From: Candidatus Hydrogenedentota bacterium
GTDB lineage: Bacteria > Hydrogenedentota > Hydrogenedentia > Hydrogenedentales > JAJRTN01
DNA length: 52,228 nt
Direction: 5' to 3'
NCBI GenBank assembly: GCA_024278275.1
Contig: JAJRTN010000088.1
Coordinates: 1 to 52,228 of the forward strand
Positions 26,403 through 34,442 of the stretch are shown one piece after another (positions within the stretch are counted from its first letter, which is position 1; each line of letters starts with the position of its first letter). The position numbers were made by a program, and so were the translations under genes. The notes beneath the pieces are model-generated. The model worked only from the letters and a program-made list of their open reading frames with translations. It did not search any database and was not told the DNA's origin.

Positions 26403-27968
26403 TCATGAATCCCTGGCAAGAGAACGATGGATAACCTGAAGACGATCCACTTTTCCCGTGGCCGCCCGTGGCATGGCTTCATCCCAAACATGCAGCTTGC
26501 GGGGAAACATGTACGCGGGCATATGCTTCCGGCAGTACTGCATAATGGCATCCGGGTCCACGGGCGGACCCTCCGACCGGACGGCCACGTGAACCACTTC
26601 ACCCAGGCGTGGGTCGGGCACGCCAAAAGCGACGGCATTTCCCTCAAGACCGCTCTCGTAAATGATTTCCTCCACTTCCGTGGGGCTGATCCGGTAGCCG
26701 CTGCATTTTATCATGGCCTCCACGCGGCCCACGAACCAGAGATAGCCCTCTTCATCCATGCGTACAATATCGCCGCTGTAATGAACTTTTTCATCGCCGA
26801 TGAGATAGCGCAAGGGCTCGCAGGAACGGATCTTTTCCGCCGTCGCCTCGGGCCGGTTCCAGTAGCCCTTGGTCACGAGTGTGCCGCGATGGATGAGTTC
26901 CCCCTGCTCGCCCGGGCCACAAATATGGCCGTCGGATCCAATCAGGAAAACATCCACGTTGGGACACGGTTTTCCAAGAGAGCCCGCTTTCCGGTGATAC
27001 GCTTCGGGAGGGAGGTAGGTCGAACGAAATGCCTCGGTAAGGCCATAGGTCAGCACAATGCCGGTCTCCGGGAAAACCCTGGGCAAAGCCCTCAGCGTGG
27101 CGTCGGGGATTTTGCCTCCGGAGCTGGTGATATACCGGAGCGAGGGCAGCGGGGTGGGCTTGGCCTCGAGCAGTTGGACCATGTCGATCCAGGTCTCGGG
27201 GAAGGCCGCCATCCCGGTGACATCGTGAGCCTTGAGCGTGCGGAGAATCTCCGCGGGAAAGGGGGTGGGCTGCAACACCACCGCCCCCCCCACCAGGAAC
27301 ATGGTGGTCAGTTGAATCACGCCCCACGGAGCACTCAACGGCACCAGGCCAAGGATGCGATCATCGGACGTGTTCTCGAGATACTGGGCCACCCGGCGCG
27401 TGCCGTCCACGAGGTTTGCATGGGTAATCATGACGCCCTTGGGCATGCCGGTCGACCCGGAGGTGTAGAGCAACGCCGCGAGATCCTGATCGATCGGGCG
27501 CGGGTGGCCGGCGCCTTCACCTTCCCGGGGCAATGTATCCCATGGAACGACGTTCGGTTCACCCTCGATGGGTGCCGGCGTGACAACGTGTCGAAACCGG
27601 TCGAGCCAACCCTCTCCGGCAATCTGAATCGCACGGCGTGTGTCGGTGAACAGGATTTCGCACTGACAATCGTCGACAATGTAACGCAATTGCCGCGTAG
27701 TACGTTGCGGGCTGATGTTGACAAAAACGGCGCCAATCTTGGCAACGGCGAAGGTTGCGACGACCTCTTCGACCGATTTCCGCAGGTGGATGGCAACCCG
27801 GTCCCCCCTGCGTACCCCCCGCGCCTGGAGCCACACCGCCGCGCCGTTCACCCGTCCATGCAGTTCATCGTAGGTAACCCGCTCGGTGCCATGCACCAGG
27901 GCTGTCCGCGCGCCCGCTTCCGGAAGTTGCGACATGAGCGTATCGTGGACCGTGTATACAACACGCAT
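26403..27968 (-). CDS. AMP-forming acyl/aminoacyl ligase, DltA-like
   Basis: ANL-superfamily adenylating enzyme of 521 residues, expected to activate a carboxylic acid with ATP and load it on the carrier encoded next. Core motifs are complete: A3 LLYTSGSTGMPKG (167-178), A5 YGLTEAFRS, A7 HYSGDIVRMDE, A8 GRVEAMIKCSGYRI, and A10 PRAATGK with the catalytic Lys at 506. Length and context fit DltA; the sequence also resembles the exosortase-associated acyl-CoA ligase family (YLPPEAYHRKAGSLGKP region), so acyl selectivity is open. It starts 45 bases after the MBOAT gene. The start MRVVYTVHDTL is at an ATG; no better start was seen. Confidence 0.9.
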   Translation of the reverse strand: MRVVYTVHDTLMSQLPEAGARTALVHGTERVTYDELHGRVNGAAVWLQARGVRRGDRVAIHLRKSVEEVVATFAVAKIGAVFVNISPQRTTRQLRYIVDDCQCEILFTDTRRAIQIAGEGWLDRFRHVVTPAPIEGEPNVVPWDTLPREGEGAGHPRPIDQDLAALLYTSGSTGMPKGVMITHANLVDGTRRVAQYLENTSDDRILGLVPLSAPWGVIQLTTMFLVGGAVVLQPTPFPAEILRTLKAHDVTGMAAFPETWIDMVQLLEAKPTPLPSLRYITSSGGKIPDATLRALPRVFPETGIVLTYGLTEAFRSTYLPPEAYHRKAGSLGKPCPNVDVFLIGSDGHICGPGEQGELIHRGTLVTKGYWNRPEATAEKIRSCEPLRYLIGDEKVHYSGDIVRMDEEGYLWFVGRVEAMIKCSGYRISPTEVEEIIYESGLEGNAVAFGVPDPRLGEVVHVAVRSEGPPVDPDAIMQYCRKHMPAYMFPRKLHVWDEAMPRAATGKVDRLQVIHRSLARDS

Positions 27969-28013
27969 GCCGGATGATCCTTCCTTTTGCCCCGCAGTCT
28001 GTTTCGCCCAAGG

Positions 28014-29243
28014 CTACAACGTGCCCGAAGGCAAGTCAACCCCCATTAACTTAAAGAGAATCCTGAATGCCTGATACGTGCCATAGCGGTACTCAATGAC
28101 GAGAAAACTCACGCTCGGCATGATGTAGGCCAGCGTGACCAGCGAGGACAGGCAACGCCACAACGGCCCTTTGGGCAGGCACCAGCGTTTTCGCCGCGCG
28201 TGGCGTGACCATGCCATGTAGATGATGACCCCCGTGGCCTGGTACAGCCCCCAGCAGACGCGCCCGAGCGTTGCCGCATGCCAAATCCCCATAACCAAGA
28301 AAGACGAGTACGCCGCCAGATAGGGATTCCGGGTAACACCGATCATGGGAATGTATACATAGGTTTGGCACCAATTCGAGAGTGAAATGTGCCACCGTTT
28401 CCAGTACTCAGCGGTGTTGACCGCGAAAAGGGGAAAACGGAAGTTCTCCATGATGCGGATACCGTAGAGGCGGCTTATACCGATGGCAATGTCGGAATAG
28501 GCGCTGAAATCAACGTAAATCGTCAGATAAGTCAGAACGATATAGCCCCACACTTTGTAGAAGGGGGCAAATTCCAGGGCGTCAAGGACATGACCAACGT
28601 CGCTCGATTTTCCAAGCGCCGGCGAGAGGATGAGACCATTGATCACCATCTGCTTTACCAGGCCGTGAACAACGCGCGTGAGGCCTTCCACCGTTGTGTC
28701 CAGCCGCCACCGCGTTTCCCGGGAAGCCAGGTAATGATCGAAACGTTCTATGGGGCCCGCGGTGAATATGGGGAAGAGAAAAACGTAACAAAGAAAATCC
28801 TGGAGCCGATGGCCGGACAATTCGCCGCGGGACAACTCGATCACGTAGTGCAGTAGTTTGAACGAAAAATAGCTGATTCCCAGTGGAACAAGCACCCGCG
28901 TCGTTGGCGACGTTTCCGATAGGGAAGCGAGGAGCCCGGGCACATACTTGAAGTAGGCCAGGTAAGCACATACCGTCAAGATAAGGCTGGCGGTCACCCA
29001 CCGCGCCGATGCCGCCGGCCGCATCGAGACGGGGCCAACGAAGTAAACAACAAGGGAGATGAGCAGGAATGCCACAAGATGCCAACCCGCGAGACTCGCC
29101 AGGTATCCGAAGGAAAGCAAGGCCAGGAATCCGGGCCGAAAGCGGCTTGGCAGGGACCAAAACAGCGGCACGGAAACCGCCGTCAGAATCCAGAATGTGG
29201 GTGATTGAATCAAAGCGGGTAGACCTCGAAGCGGGGCCGGCAC
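28014..29243 (-). CDS. MBOAT-family membrane O-acyltransferase, DltB/AlgI-like
   Basis: Polytopic inner-membrane acyltransferase of 409 residues with about 11 helices. It carries both family histidines: His285 in EYWKRWHISLSNW and the catalytic-channel His322 in MGIWHAA. FVGP and FPIFTAGPIERF are also typical of DltB/AlgI proteins, which pass an acyl group from a cytosolic donor to an acceptor on the outer face. The annotated start is GTG at 29243; a TTG at 29213 with GAGGT 9 bases upstream is an equally good alternative. It lies between a 45-residue peptide gene (30 bases upstream) and the ligase gene, matching the DltX-DltB-DltA-DltC set of parts. Confidence 0.92.
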   Translation of the reverse strand: MPAPLRGLPALIQSPTFWILTAVSVPLFWSLPSRFRPGFLALLSFGYLASLAGWHLVAFLLISLVVYFVGPVSMRPAASARWVTASLILTVCAYLAYFKYVPGLLASLSETSPTTRVLVPLGISYFSFKLLHYVIELSRGELSGHRLQDFLCYVFLFPIFTAGPIERFDHYLASRETRWRLDTTVEGLTRVVHGLVKQMVINGLILSPALGKSSDVGHVLDALEFAPFYKVWGYIVLTYLTIYVDFSAYSDIAIGISRLYGIRIMENFRFPLFAVNTAEYWKRWHISLSNWCQTYVYIPMIGVTRNPYLAAYSSFLVMGIWHAATLGRVCWGLYQATGVIIYMAWSRHARRKRWCLPKGPLWRCLSSLVTLAYIMPSVSFLVIEYRYGTYQAFRILFKLMGVDLPSGTL

Positions 29244-29273
29244 ACAACGCCGCCTGCCCCATTCATGAGAAGC

Positions 29274-29411
29274 CTAAAAGGCCTGATAACGGAACAGCCG
29301 CTCGGCGGCATTGGCGCCCAGCAACCGGCCTATGGCGAAAAAAAGCGCCAGTCCCATCACAATGGCCTGCAAGGTCATACCCGCCCATTTAGCGTGTCTT
29401 GGTTGTATCAA
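29274..29411 (-). CDS. 45-residue single-span peptide ending in FxYxxF, DltX-like
   Basis: Short gene between the SGNH and MBOAT genes. The start used is TTG (complement of 29409-29411), with GGAAAGG overlapping the SGNH stop as ribosome-binding site; an in-frame ATG at 29378 gives a 34-residue form. The product has a basic N-terminus (IQPRHAKW), one hydrophobic segment (about residues 13-33, LQAIVMGLALFFAIGRLL) and a C-terminus ending exactly in FRYQAF. DltX peptides of Gram-positive D-alanylation operons have the same size, topology and FxYxxF ending, whose Tyr is reported as the acyl relay between DltB and DltD. Coding status rests on position, ribosome-binding site and this motif; no homologue search was possible. 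Confidence 0.75.
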   Translation of the reverse strand: MIQPRHAKWAGMTLQAIVMGLALFFAIGRLLGANAAERLFRYQAF

Positions 29412-29417
29412 GGGATG

Positions 29418-30512
29418 TCACCTTTCCTCGCGTGCCTTCAGCAACCGGGATACTTCTTGGGCAAGAAGGCCCGTGTACCGTTCAATGGCGGCCCTGTTCT
29501 GGAGGTGCGCCGAGTCGGCAAAGTCCCCGGGCGACAAGCGTGCCCGTGAATCCAACCGCCAGTATTCGGCGCCAAAGGCCGATGTCAATTCGAGCACATC
29601 CTTCTCATAGAGCGCTTTAGCCTCCAGATATACGGGATCACGCCTCCCCACCTCATCGCACAGGGGATTTCGGGGAGCCTCCAACAGGACCATGGAAACC
29701 CGATCCCCGGCTAACGCCCCCAGCATTCGGCGAAACACGCCAAGGTGTGTTTCCCGAAGGTTCCGGTAGTCTTGTACCCAGGCCAACCGCTGATGAATAC
29801 CAAGGTCAAGGGCCTTGCCACGTATTGTCCGCCAGTTCTGAGACCGGTTGTACCGGACCTCCCGAGGTCCGGCAATAAGGTTAAGAAGGGCGGCGGGGCG
29901 ACTGAAAAAAAACCTATAATTATCCAGAAACAGATTGCCCAACCGGTCTGGAACGACGGCGCCCGACGCCCGGAGTTGTTCATCAAGGCACCCGTTTCCG
30001 AACAGGATGCGTGGTTGGCGTGCAAGGCCGGGGATCCAGTCAAGCGACCGCGCGAAATGGCCGGGCGCAACCTCGATAATGACCACGCCACGCATCTTGG
30101 AGCCCAGTGTGCAGGTGATGGCAGCCATCTCCCAGTCGGTGAGGCCCTCGGCCAACATGGGGATCAATTTCACCTTTTTGCGGCCCGTATGCTGGATTTG
30201 GGCGGCCAGCAGGGGGAAGGACAGGCTCTCGCGCATCGCCGATGCACCAAGCAGTACCACGGCCTCGGGCAACTCGGTCTCCGTGGCCATGGAAAGAATC
30301 TGTGTCGTCAGGTAGCCATAGCTGTCATCGGCGTTTTCGACCAGGTAACCAAGACCATGCCGTCCCAGGAATTGAGGGGTCAAAAGAAACACGCAAACCG
30401 TGAAGGCCAACACGCAAACAAGCACGGTGCCCGATAACGCGGGAAGAGAAGGCTTGACGAGTCCGTCCTTGAAGGCCAGCAAGACATTCCGTGCGGGATG
30501 CGCTTCATGCAT
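29418..30512 (-). CDS. Membrane-anchored SGNH-fold protein, DltD-like
   Basis: Protein of 364 residues with one N-terminal transmembrane segment (about residues 25-46) and a large extracytoplasmic domain. The SGNH nucleophile motif is LLGASAMRES with Ser91, and the Asp-His pair is DSAHL near the C-terminus (Asp333, His336), as in DltD and alginate-acetylation SGNH proteins. It would take the acyl group delivered by the MBOAT protein and place it on a periplasmic glycan. It is the first gene of the operon. The ATG (30512) has GGAAAG about 9 bases upstream. The next gene starts 6 bases after its stop. The subfamily is inferred from context as overall similarity to DltD is low. Confidence 0.8.
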   Translation of the reverse strand: MHEAHPARNVLLAFKDGLVKPSLPALSGTVLVCVLAFTVCVFLLTPQFLGRHGLGYLVENADDSYGYLTTQILSMATETELPEAVVLLGASAMRESLSFPLLAAQIQHTGRKKVKLIPMLAEGLTDWEMAAITCTLGSKMRGVVIIEVAPGHFARSLDWIPGLARQPRILFGNGCLDEQLRASGAVVPDRLGNLFLDNYRFFFSRPAALLNLIAGPREVRYNRSQNWRTIRGKALDLGIHQRLAWVQDYRNLRETHLGVFRRMLGALAGDRVSMVLLEAPRNPLCDEVGRRDPVYLEAKALYEKDVLELTSAFGAEYWRLDSRARLSPGDFADSAHLQNRAAIERYTGLLAQEVSRLLKAREER

Positions 30513-31156
30513 AGCGTTGCTTTCCAGTTCGTCGGGGTCTGAGAGTACTTTATTCGCATGCTGCTTTTCGAATTCCCCTGGATTCCCCCCCGGGCTGGAT
30601 CAATAATATCTCGGGAACCGCCGGGTACCTGCAAGAATGTCCGCGCCGGGGGGAAAATCCTGCATGAAAGCCGGCGGGAAAAGTGCTCCTGGTTTCCCGG
30701 GGACGCCGAAAACAGCGGCTGGCCGGGATAGGACCGCAATGGCACGGGCATTGCTCTGCTTGGAGCGTGTTGGTCCTTGACCCATGAAGTTCTGTACAAA
30801 TGATCGCGAAAAGGTGTTTGCCCACCCTCCGTCATTCCCGCGAACACGGGAAAGGTCAAGGGATTGCCCCTGTCATGGAACCCCGTTTTGGCGGGGGTGG
30901 CGGTGGGTCGTGGTACGGACGGCGGTTGTGATTCCCGGTTCCGGCTACGCCGGGTTGGGCAGACTGTACAAAATGTCCATGACGGTACTTGAAGAATGGG
31001 GAAAACGGTCGATGCCCCGTGTGGACTTCTTAAGCACATTCTTGGATGGAGCATTCGGAAAACCGTGATGATCTTCCGGGCATGCCGTCATATCGCGAAT
31101 AACACGGGCTGGCGCTTCGCCGCTTCGGGTACCAGGCGCCATGGAGGAAAATGCCG
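30513..31156. other. Intergenic region between acylation operon and LysM/M23 gene
   Basis: About 640 bases between divergent genes. It holds a long-form dispersed repeat (30791-30961). No gene is supported, and I could not define a convincing promoter for either side; GGAGG at 31143 belongs to the gene at 31157. Confidence 0.6.
30791..30961 (+). repeat. Dispersed intergenic repeat, copy C (long form)
   Basis: Starts TCTGTACAAATGATCGCGAA, then GGTGTTTGCCCACC, a core ATTCCC-N8-GGGAAA, GGGATTGCCCC, GTGGGTCGTGGTACGGACGG, and ends GATTCCCGGTTCCGGC with CCGGGTTGGGC. Block order equals the 18.7 kb copy, and the ends equal the 43.2 kb copy. A second ACTGTACAAA lies just past the end (30963-30972), so the element may be bounded by short direct repeats. 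Confidence 0.78.
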
Positions 31157-32095
31157 ATGAATCTGGAAGCGTTGATCGTGCTGCCGCAGGTGTCGCAGGT
31201 CATTCGAAGCCGTGCCATTCACGTGGTTCGCAACCGATTCGCCGCGCCCGATTTTCCCCGGGCCCTGGCGGAAGCCGTGCCGGAGCACCGTGATCCCCCG
31301 GCGGCGGCCGCCGCTTATACCGTGAAGCGGGGCGATTTTCTCACCCGCATTGTGCGGGAGCACCTTCGTGCTCAAGGCCGCGAGGTAAACAACCGGGCCG
31401 TTTTGGACGGACTAAAGCGTGTCGCCGCAGCCAACGGCATCCAGGATCCCGACCTGATCTATCCCGGCCAACGCATAGACCTTTCCATCCTGGATAGAAC
31501 GGACGGTTCCGCCCGGAGCGCCTTTGAGGGAAAGGGCGGCAGGGTGCCGGGGACGGCCGTCCGGCCTCGTGCAGACGATTTTACCGAATCCAATCGGGTC
31601 CGCACGGCAATCGCCCGTGTCCTGGACCGTGAAATCCCGTCCAATGTCCCGGCCACCGCTGCGAACCGGCAAGCCGAACCCTGGAGCGGTGTCCTTGGCA
31701 TGGAAGCCAGGCTCACGTCACCCTATGGTTACCGGCGCGACCCCTTCACGGGCGGTATGCGCTTCCACCATGGCATCGATTTGGCCGTACCCACCGGCAC
31801 CACGGTTCATCCCGTCGGCGCGGGCGAAGTTGTTTTCAGCGGCTGGAAGCCCGGTTATGGCCGTGTTGTCATCGTTCGCCACGGCGAGGGAATCGAATCC
31901 GTTTACGGCCACACCTCGAAAACCCTTGTGAGGGCGGGTGAGTACGTGAATCCCGGCGATACCATTGCCCTCAGCGGCTCATCCGGCCGTTCCACCGGTC
32001 CCCACCTCCACCTTGAGATACGCCGCGACGGACGGGCATTGAATCCGTTGGCCTACTTCGACGAAGATCATATCCGGCTGGCCCGAAGCCATTGA
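31157..32095 (+). CDS. LysM and M23 peptidase domain protein
   Basis: Predicted cell-wall endopeptidase of 312 residues. LysM spans about residues 52-112 (YTVKRGDFLTRI...LIYPGQRIDL) and the M23 domain about residues 190-300, with HHGIDLAVPTG (His and Asp zinc ligands) and GPHLHLEIRRDG (HxH). The start is placed at the ATG 31157, nine bases after GGAGG; the ATG at 31151 is too close to that site. No signal peptide is evident: the N-terminus (MNLEALIVLPQVSQVIRSRA) is only moderately hydrophobic, so export may use another route, for example the flagellar apparatus, which is speculation. The neighbour 60 bases downstream is a GT2 gene. Confidence 0.88.
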   Translation: MNLEALIVLPQVSQVIRSRAIHVVRNRFAAPDFPRALAEAVPEHRDPPAAAAAYTVKRGDFLTRIVREHLRAQGREVNNRAVLDGLKRVAAANGIQDPDLIYPGQRIDLSILDRTDGSARSAFEGKGGRVPGTAVRPRADDFTESNRVRTAIARVLDREIPSNVPATAANRQAEPWSGVLGMEARLTSPYGYRRDPFTGGMRFHHGIDLAVPTGTTVHPVGAGEVVFSGWKPGYGRVVIVRHGEGIESVYGHTSKTLVRAGEYVNPGDTIALSGSSGRSTGPHLHLEIRRDGRALNPLAYFDEDHIRLARSH

Positions 32096-32155
32096 ACCCC
32101 GCCGTTCCAGCGCTTTTCGAGTAACGCACGGGCCACAGCCGGTGTAACTGTTGGT

Positions 32156-32887
32156 ATGGAGCACGACGAAACGAGCCTCGACTCACCGCCGAAGGGTCTC
32201 ACCGCGATCATCCCCTGCTATAACGCCGGTGCGCGCCTTCGGCCCGTGGTGGAAGCCGCTCTTCCCCGTGTGCAACGGGTGATCGTCGTCGATGACGGCA
32301 GTTCCGACGGTGCGGCGGACGGCCTGGAGGCCTTGGGGGCGAAGGTCGTCCGCCTGGAGACCAATCGGGGCAAAGGACACGCTCTGTTGATGGGCATCGC
32401 CGCCGCCTTGGAGGCGGAAGAGACCGGCGCCGTTTGTCTTCTCGACGCGGACGGACAGCACGATCCCGCCGAGATCCCCGCGCTGTACGAAACCTTGTCG
32501 CGGGAACAAGCCGATCTCGTCATCGGGTCGCGCGTTTTCGACGGCGACGTTCCCTGGCGCAGCCGCCTGGGAAACCGGATCACCGTGGCCGTATCGGGCC
32601 GGCTCCTGGGGCATCGCCTCCCCGACACGCAATCGGGCTTCCGGATGCTCTCGCGCCCTTTTGCCGAAGCCGTGCTCGCCTCCGTGCGCGGCGGGCGCTA
32701 TGAAACGGAAATGGAGATGATCGTTTTCGCCGTGCGTGGCGGATTCCACATTGTCCCCGTGCCCATCCGCACCATCTACGAGACAGGGAACACCTCCTCC
32801 CACTTCCGCAGGGTGCGGGACTCCTTCCTCATCTATTCGCGCCTGGTTCGCGCCCTCCTGCGGCATCGCCCGTCAGGCCAGGGCTAA
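32156..32887 (+). CDS. Family 2 glycosyltransferase, dolichyl-phosphate mannose synthase-like
   Basis: Cytosolic or membrane-associated GT-A enzyme of 243 residues. Motifs include AIIPCYNAG (nucleotide-sugar binding), VVDDGSSDG, the metal-binding DAD in CLLDADGQHDP, and GSRVF. There is no C-terminal membrane segment. Its type commonly makes polyprenyl-phosphate hexose, which would be the donor needed by a GT87 enzyme such as that at 24837-26096; this link is inference since the genes are 6 kb apart. The last 15 bases overlap the convergent, broken sulfatase gene. Confidence 0.9.
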   Translation: MEHDETSLDSPPKGLTAIIPCYNAGARLRPVVEAALPRVQRVIVVDDGSSDGAADGLEALGAKVVRLETNRGKGHALLMGIAAALEAEETGAVCLLDADGQHDPAEIPALYETLSREQADLVIGSRVFDGDVPWRSRLGNRITVAVSGRLLGHRLPDTQSGFRMLSRPFAEAVLASVRGGRYETEMEMIVFAVRGGFHIVPVPIRTIYETGNTSSHFRRVRDSFLIYSRLVRALLRHRPSGQG

Positions 32888-34314
32888 CGTATCGCCCATT
32901 TCGTCCTGTAACGCCAGGAGCTTTCGCCACAGGTCCGCCATTCGTTCCGCATGGGCCGGGTCTTCCGAGAGATCGTGCATCTCCTCCGGATCGTTGTTGA
33001 GATCAAAGAGCACCCGCTGATCCAGCGGGGGATAGTAGATGAGCTTGAAACCGTTGGCGCAAACCATGCGTTGCAGGTTCATGTACGCACCGTAGATGGC
33101 ATCGTACTGCCGGATCCGCTCGCCTCGGAGCAGCGGCAGGAGGCTCTTGAATTGCACCTGCTCCGGGACAGGCACGCCTGCCAGTTCCAGCGTGGTGGGC
33201 ATGATATCCTGCAGGTAAATGGGCGTCGTGACGCGCCGATCTTTCGCAATACCCGGCCCCGCCACCGTGAAGGGAACCCGCACGCTGTGGTCGTAAAGGT
33301 TCTGCTTCCCCATGAGGCCGTGATGCCCCACGGCCAGGCCCTGGTCGGAGGTGAAGAAAACGACGGTGTTTTCCGCCTTGCCCGTTTCATCCAGCGCCGC
33401 CAGGATGCGCCCGATCTGCGCGTCGAGGTGGGAAATGATGGCGAAGTACTCCCGGCGATGGGTACGGACCGCGTGCTCCGTGCGCGGGATCGGTGCCAGG
33501 GCTTCATCCCGGGTGGCCTCGGTACAACCGATGGCCTCCCGGTTGGGGTGGTCCGGCTGAAAGTTGGCCGGGAGCCGGATATCATTCAAAGCGTAGCGGT
33601 TGATGTATTCCCCCGGGCTCTGGCGCGGGTCGTGGGGCGCGTTGAAGGCCAGGTACATGAAGAAAGGCTTGTCGCGGTCCGCCGCCTGCCTGAGCAGCAT
33701 TTCCGCATCGTCCGCCAATGCCTCGCTCCAATGTTTCCCCCCCGACCAGTGCCCCCCGAACTTTGGGTCCGTCGGGTCCCAGGGATCGCTTCCATCGGCC
33801 TTGGGCCGGTGATAGGCTTCCGGCACCTGGTTCGGCAGGGAAGGCGGCATTCCCCCGGTCGAATCGTCGCCGTATAATCGAAGAGTGGTTTCGGGTCCGT
33901 CTCAATATGCCATTTCCCCGTGAAATACGTTTCGTATCCCGCTTCGCGCAGGTACTGGGGCCAGAGGCGGCCCGCGTCCCGCTCCGCGTCCAGCCGCTTT
34001 TCGGCGGCCCCGGCATTCCAGAGGAAACGCCCCGTAAGCATCATGGTGCGGCTGGCCACGGAAAGCGCCCCATGCCACCCGCCCTGGTTGTAGGCGTGGG
34101 TAAAGCTGGTACCCCGCCGGACCAGCCGGTCCAGGTTCGGCGTGTATACTTCGTCGAAGCCCATGGCATGGATGGTCTCATACGACTGGTCGTCGGTGAA
34201 GATGAACAGGATATTGGGCGGTTTGCCCGCCGTGCGCGGCGCGGCGCCACCACCCCCTGCCGCCCACAACGCACCCATGCCCAAACTTCCCAAGAACGTC
34301 CGCCTGTTCATCAT
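32873..34314 (-). pseudogene. Sulfatase gene with frameshift and Cys-to-Ser change at active site
   Basis: Two reading frames together make one type I sulfatase of about 480 residues. The N-terminal frame (34314 to about 33857) has a Tat leader (NRRTFLGS), DDQ metal site and TGKWH. The C-terminal frame (about 33850 to 32873) has FLSHL-like DAQIGRIL, FFTSDQGLAVG, GKQNLYDHSVRVPF and LFDLNNDPEEM. They join at a run of five G on the coding strand (33852-33856); one extra G would restore RPGGMPPS. The formylglycine position reads LSVASRTMMLTG with Ser85 (codon 34060-34062, TCC) where relatives have Cys. Either change alone could be tolerated or an error; both together suggest decay. The start has AAGGTGG upstream. 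Confidence 0.8.
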
Positions 34315-34442
34315 GGTATTCCACCTTTTTGTTAAAAGGATTGCCTGTGATATTCGGCCGATCCGACTGACTCTCTCCGTTGTGATACCATAGCTTGCCG
34401 ATGCGTTGTGTGCAAATGTCGCGCCACCATGGGAGTTCAGCA

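Noticed and set aside
24837-30512. Locus as a simple exosortase/PEP-CTERM accessory cluster
   Set aside because: No exosortase or PEP-CTERM protein is present, whereas SGNH, MBOAT, carrier and FxYxxF peptide together match a Dlt-type set.
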